A stretch of 8,356 nucleotides of DNA, taken from assembly GCA_017308345.1 (NCBI GenBank), contig JAFKFE010000182.1, forward strand, positions 1 to 8,356. The letters run 5' to 3'. Shown piece after piece: positions 5,977 through 8,356 of the stretch. Source of the DNA: Alphaproteobacteria bacterium (GTDB lineage: Bacteria; Pseudomonadota; Alphaproteobacteria; Rhizobiales; Rhizobiaceae). The notes beneath the pieces were generated by a model. That model did not search any database. It was not told the DNA's origin and was given only the letters and a program-made list of their open reading frames with translations. The translations under genes were made by a program, and so were the position numbers. Position 1 is the stretch's first letter. The number at the start of each line of letters is the position of its first letter.

Positions 5977-7368
5977 TTAGAACCGGGCGTCGATGTCGAC
6001 CACGTCGATCAGCTTGTGGTTCACGAACTCCTTGAGGCCGAGGCCCAGAAGCTCACGACCGTAGCCGGAACGGCCGATGCCGCCGAAAGGCAGGTCGGCC
6101 TCGACCTTGGTCGGATGGTTGACGAAGACCATCCCGGTCGAGAGCTTCCTTGCGACTTCAGCGCCGTGCCTGGTATCGGCAGTAAACACCGAGCCGCCGA
6201 GACCGAAGGGGGAGTCGTTGGCGATGCGCACGGCATCATCCTCATCCCTGGCCCGGAAGAGCATCGAGACGGGACCGAAGAATTCCCAATAGCGGGCCGG
6301 ATTGTCCTCCGCGACATCGGTCAGGATGGTGGGCTGCACGAAGGCGCCCTGATTGGGGACGGGCGGGCCGACCTCTTCGGCCTTGGCGCCATGCGCCACG
6401 GCCTGCCGGATCTTGTCCCTGATGTCGTCGGCGGCCGCCTGCGAGGACAGGGGCGCAAGCGTCGTTTCCGCGTCGAAGGGATCTCCAGCCTTCAGGCCGG
6501 CCACGCCCTTGCGGTAGCGGGTGAGGAACTGATCGTAGATATCGTCGACGATGATCATTCGTTTGGAGGAAACGCAGACCTGGCCACCGTTCCAGTGCCT
6601 GCCGAAGACGGCCCAGTTCACGGTCTTTTCCAGATCGGCATCGGCCAGGACGACGAAAGCGTCCGCGCCGCCGAGTTCCATCGTGGATTTCTTGAGAGCC
6701 TTGCCGGCCTGCGCCGCGACCACCGCGCCTGCGTCCTCCGACCCGGTCAGGGCCACGCCATGGACGCGCGGGTCGTTGATGATCATCTCGACCTGCGAGC
6801 GGGTCGCATAGAGGTTGAGGAAGGCGCCGGCCGGCAACCCGGCATCCCGCATCAGCTTTTCAAAGGCGGCGGCGCTCTGCGGCACGTTCGAAGCGTGCTT
6901 CAAGAGCATCGTATTGCCGGCGGAAAGCTGGGGAGCGATGATGCGCGCGATCTGGTAATAGGGGAAGTTCCAAGGCTCGATCGCAAGCAGCACGCCGAGC
7001 GGCTCGCACACGATGACAGCCTCGCCTTCGGCGGGATCGGACACCGGCAGTTTTTCCGGCCTGAGCAGCCGCTCGGTATTGTGGACGTAGTATTCGAGGA
7101 TCTTCGCCGACAGTTCGACCTCGGCCTTCGCCTCGGCAAAAAGCTTGCCCATTTCCAGCGTCAGCAGCCTGGCATACTCGTCCGCGTTCTGCCGCAGCAG
7201 GTCGGCCGCCTTTTGCAGGATCGCGCCGCGGGCCGCGTAGGATGTATGGCGCCAGGCGAGGAAAGCGTTGTGAGCGGCGTCGATCGCCTGTGCGACCTCT
7301 TCGTCGGTGGCGTTCGGAAAGCTCTTCAGCACCTCGCCGGTATAGGGATAAGTCGTTGCATAGGTCAT
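5977..7368 (-). CDS. NAD(P)-dependent aldehyde dehydrogenase, succinate-semialdehyde (Sad/GabD-like) type
   Basis: This is a 463-residue PF00171 aldehyde dehydrogenase that oxidises an aldehyde to its acid in the cytoplasm. Key residues are present: Asn134 in IEPWNFPYYQ, Lys157 in LLKHASNVPQ (cofactor), the TGSEDAG turn at 208-214, general base Glu231 in STMELGGAD, nucleophile Cys265 in NGGQVCVSS, and Glu362 in EFFGPV. The KHASNVPQ segment, the ELGGAD pattern and the length resemble the succinate-semialdehyde dehydrogenases of the E. coli Sad (YneI) group (462 residues) more than acetaldehyde enzymes, but substrate cannot be fixed from sequence. ATG 7366-7368 was chosen: AAGGGA lies about 7 bases upstream and MTYATTYPYTGEVL is a normal family start. 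An upstream in-frame extension to 7488 is Arg-rich and not family-like. It is the first gene of a likely operon with the alcohol dehydrogenase, under an FNR-type promoter. Confidence 0.93.
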   Translation of the reverse strand: MTYATTYPYTGEVLKSFPNATDEEVAQAIDAAHNAFLAWRHTSYAARGAILQKAADLLRQNADEYARLLTLEMGKLFAEAKAEVELSAKILEYYVHNTERLLRPEKLPVSDPAEGEAVIVCEPLGVLLAIEPWNFPYYQIARIIAPQLSAGNTMLLKHASNVPQSAAAFEKLMRDAGLPAGAFLNLYATRSQVEMIINDPRVHGVALTGSEDAGAVVAAQAGKALKKSTMELGGADAFVVLADADLEKTVNWAVFGRHWNGGQVCVSSKRMIIVDDIYDQFLTRYRKGVAGLKAGDPFDAETTLAPLSSQAAADDIRDKIRQAVAHGAKAEEVGPPVPNQGAFVQPTILTDVAEDNPARYWEFFGPVSMLFRARDEDDAVRIANDSPFGLGGSVFTADTRHGAEVARKLSTGMVFVNHPTKVEADLPFGGIGRSGYGRELLGLGLKEFVNHKLIDVVDIDARF

Positions 7369-7494
7369 GGATCGTTCCCTTCTTCGAGACAAATGACGCA
7401 AGGCGGCCGAAGCGACGGCGGATTCGTGATTGGTTGCATCATCAGGAGTAAGCACCGGCCGGCTGTCACCATGGACCCCGGCAACCACAGGTGC

Positions 7495-7500
7495 ATGATC
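7495..7500 (-). promoter_or_regulatory. Candidate -10 element of the aldehyde/alcohol dehydrogenase operon
   Basis: On the - strand the bases read GATCAT, four of six matching TATAAT. If the FNR-type box centre (7528.5) sits at -41.5, as in class II FNR promoters, transcription would start near 7487, about seven bases after this hexamer, which is the expected spacing. The call depends on that geometry, since the hexamer alone is weak. Confidence 0.4.
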
Positions 7501-7521
7501 CGGGTTTTGTCGGACGCTGCT

Positions 7522-7535
7522 TTGATTTCAATCAA
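7522..7535 (-). promoter_or_regulatory. Perfect FNR/FixK/Anr-type binding box
   Basis: The + strand reads TTGATTTCAATCAA, and the - strand TTGATTGAAATCAA. Both are full matches to the FNR/Anr consensus TTGAT-N4-ATCAA and fit the rhizobial FixK form (TTGAY-N4-RTCAA). The centre is about 160 bases upstream of the aldehyde dehydrogenase ATG, with a -10-like hexamer 21 bases beyond its proximal edge. The site suggests that a CRP/FNR family activator (FnrN, FixK, or an NO-responsive NnrR/DNR type) turns on the dehydrogenase operon at low oxygen. No such regulator is encoded in the window. Confidence 0.72.
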
Positions 7536-7562
7536 CGGATATGTCCCTGCGGGGGCATTAGG

Positions 7563-7666
7563 GCAATTCCAGGAACGGTGCGTGGCGGTTTTCCGTCCGG
7601 AATTGCTTTAAAAAACAAAGAGCTAGAGCGGGGCCGCGATTTCCATCGAACGCTGAGCCGCTCTAG
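7563..7666. repeat. Rhizobial-type mosaic intergenic palindromic element
   Basis: Two adjacent inverted repeats make up this element. The first joins GCAATTCC (7563-7570) to GGAATTGC (7599-7606) and contains GGCGGTTTTCCGTCC. The second joins CTAGAGCGG (7623-7631) to CCGCTCTAG (7658-7666). The linker TTTAAAAAACAAAGAG is AT-rich against a GC-rich background. From memory, near-identical strings (CAATTCCAGGAA, GCGGTTTTCCGTCCGG, AGAGCTAGAGCGG) recur in intergenic regions of Rhizobium, Mesorhizobium and relatives, often as mosaics. No search was run. Only one copy was seen in this window. Confidence 0.65.
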
Positions 7667-7817
7667 GCCGGGCAGCGGCTTTAATCCTGTCCCGATGCCG
7701 GATGAGGGGCACACCGGGCCGGACGGCCGATATGGCCGTTCCGTCGCTATGGGTGCCATCGGGATACCCGGGCGCACCCGTCGATTGATCGGGTGGCCTG
7801 CATCGGTCGAGCGACCT

Positions 7818-7840
7818 GCCGGCGGCAACAGGCCGCCGGC
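7818..7840 (-). terminator. GC hairpin downstream of the ABC permease gene, possible terminator
   Basis: GCCGGCGGC (7818-7826) pairs perfectly with GCCGCCGGC (7832-7840) around the loop AACAG. On the - strand it lies 27 bases after the permease stop. It has no following T-tract, so termination would be inefficient or need Rho. It is placed as expected for the 3' end of the transporter transcript. Confidence 0.4.
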
Positions 7841-7867
7841 GGCGGGCCGCTTTCGCTGGAGCCCAGC

Positions 7868-8356
7868 CTACTTCAGGAACTGACGGAAGCGGCCAAGCGA
7901 GAACGCGAACAGGAGCACGCTGATGACCAGCAGCGCCGCGAGCTGCGGCCACACGACATCGAGGCCCGCGCCGCGGAACAGCACCGCCTGGGCCAGCATG
8001 ACGAAATGCGTGTTGGGCGCGGTGAACATGATGGCCTGGATGGCCATGGGCATGCTCTCGCGCGGTGTGACGCCGCCGGACAGCACCTGCAGGGGCAGGA
8101 GCACCATCATCAGCAGCAGGCCGAATTGCGGCATGGATCCGGCGACCGTGGCAAGGAAGATCCCCAGGCAGGTCATGGCGACTATGTCGAGGGCCGCGCC
8201 CACCATGAACAGCGTGATCGATCCGTTGATGGGGACCGCCAGCAGCTCCTGTATGACGAAGACGAACGCGAGCCCCGAGGCCACCAGCACCACGATGCCC
8301 ATCGACCAGATCTTGCTCGTCATGATCTCGAACGGGGTCACCGGCATCACCAGGAG
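7868..8356 (-). CDS. ABC-2 type transporter permease, C-terminal part
   Basis: This is the last 162 residues of an ABC-2 family (COG0842, YhhJ-like) inner-membrane permease; the start lies beyond the right edge. The frame is already open at 8356, reading LLVMPVTPFEIMTSKIWSMG, so the GTG and ATG near 8345-8350 are internal codons and not starts. The LLVMPVTPFEIM segment is the usual cytoplasmic motif of this family. Four to five hydrophobic segments follow: IVVLVASGLAFVFVI, FMVGAALDIVAMTCLGIFLA, FGLLLMMVLLPLQVLSG, a short APNTHFVMLAQAVLF region, and LAALLVISVLLFAFSLGRFR near the end. Such permeases pair with an ATPase, and often an HlyD-type adaptor, to export drugs or other hydrophobic compounds. 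Those partners would lie upstream, outside the window. The substrate is unknown. Confidence 0.88.
   Translation of the reverse strand, partial: LLVMPVTPFEIMTSKIWSMGIVVLVASGLAFVFVIQELLAVPINGSITLFMVGAALDIVAMTCLGIFLATVAGSMPQFGLLLMMVLLPLQVLSGGVTPRESMPMAIQAIMFTAPNTHFVMLAQAVLFRGAGLDVVWPQLAALLVISVLLFAFSLGRFRQFLK

Larger units (their letters stand above)
7369..7867. other. Gene-free spacer with operon promoter and palindromic elements
   Basis: No supported protein gene lies here; open frames on both strands lack family patterns. Its right-to-left content as read by the dehydrogenase operon is: a hairpin after the permease gene (7818-7840), a GC palindrome (7723-7739: ACGGCC, GATAT, GGCCGT), a rhizobial-type repeat element (7563-7666), an FNR-type box (7522-7535), a candidate -10 (7495-7500), and a roughly 120-base untranslated leader before the aldehyde dehydrogenase ATG. 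Confidence 0.6.

Noticed and set aside
7369..7488. Upstream in-frame extension of the aldehyde dehydrogenase to 7488
   Set aside because: The 40 added residues are not family-like, and ATG 7366-7368 has its own ribosome site. The predicted transcription start near 7487 would also leave no ribosome site for it.
5869..7611. 580-codon open frame on the + strand, antisense to the aldehyde dehydrogenase
   Set aside because: The opposite strand has all aldehyde dehydrogenase catalytic motifs; this frame has none that I recognise and simply lacks stops because of high GC.
8345..8350. Start of the ABC permease inside the window
   Set aside because: The codons before it (CTC CTG GTG ATG) continue the conserved LLVMPVTPFE motif, so the gene runs past the right edge.

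Overview
The window is GC-rich DNA from an alphaproteobacterium, most likely a member of the Rhizobiales (Hyphomicrobiales). This rests on codon use, on the style of the autotransporter and globin, and on a short palindromic intergenic element (7563-7666) that matches, from memory, a repeat scattered through Rhizobium/Mesorhizobium-type genomes. No tRNA, rRNA, insertion sequence, integrase or CRISPR array was seen.

The left half reads on the + strand. It opens with the C-terminal tail of a TauE/SafE-type membrane exporter (to 251). A decayed small gene of the DUF3303-like type follows (294-575). Its start and end share one frame, but the family-like middle lies in another, so the continuous open frame there is misleading. 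A gene-poor stretch (576-918) leads to a 1118-residue type V autotransporter (919-4275). This has a signal peptide, about sixteen degenerate 'STAGxATIxN' repeats, PATR-type beta-helix repeats and a C-terminal beta-barrel ending in Phe. Ten bases after its stop lies a 137-residue single-domain globin (4286-4699) that keeps the proximal His and CD1 Phe but seems to have lost the usual distal Tyr and Gln. The two genes are probably co-transcribed.

The right half reads on the - strand. A 36-bp perfect palindrome with a T-tract on that strand (4752-4792) ends the unit and separates it from the converging globin. Transcription runs from an aldehyde dehydrogenase of the succinate-semialdehyde dehydrogenase (Sad/GabD-like) type (7368 down to 5977) into a zinc alcohol dehydrogenase of the AdhP type (5851 down to 4817). 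A perfect FNR/FixK-type box, TTGAT-N4-ATCAA (7522-7535), sits upstream of the aldehyde dehydrogenase with a plausible -10 at class II spacing, so the pair is probably induced at low oxygen. Together the enzymes would oxidise an alcohol to an aldehyde and then to an acid, yielding NADH. A hairpin-rich, gene-free stretch (7369-7867) separates this operon from the C-terminal half of an ABC-2 type permease that runs off the right edge.

The best leads are the autotransporter-globin pair with its altered haem pocket, the FNR-type promoter, and the hidden pseudogene. Nothing here can be claimed as a wholly new system from sequence reading alone.
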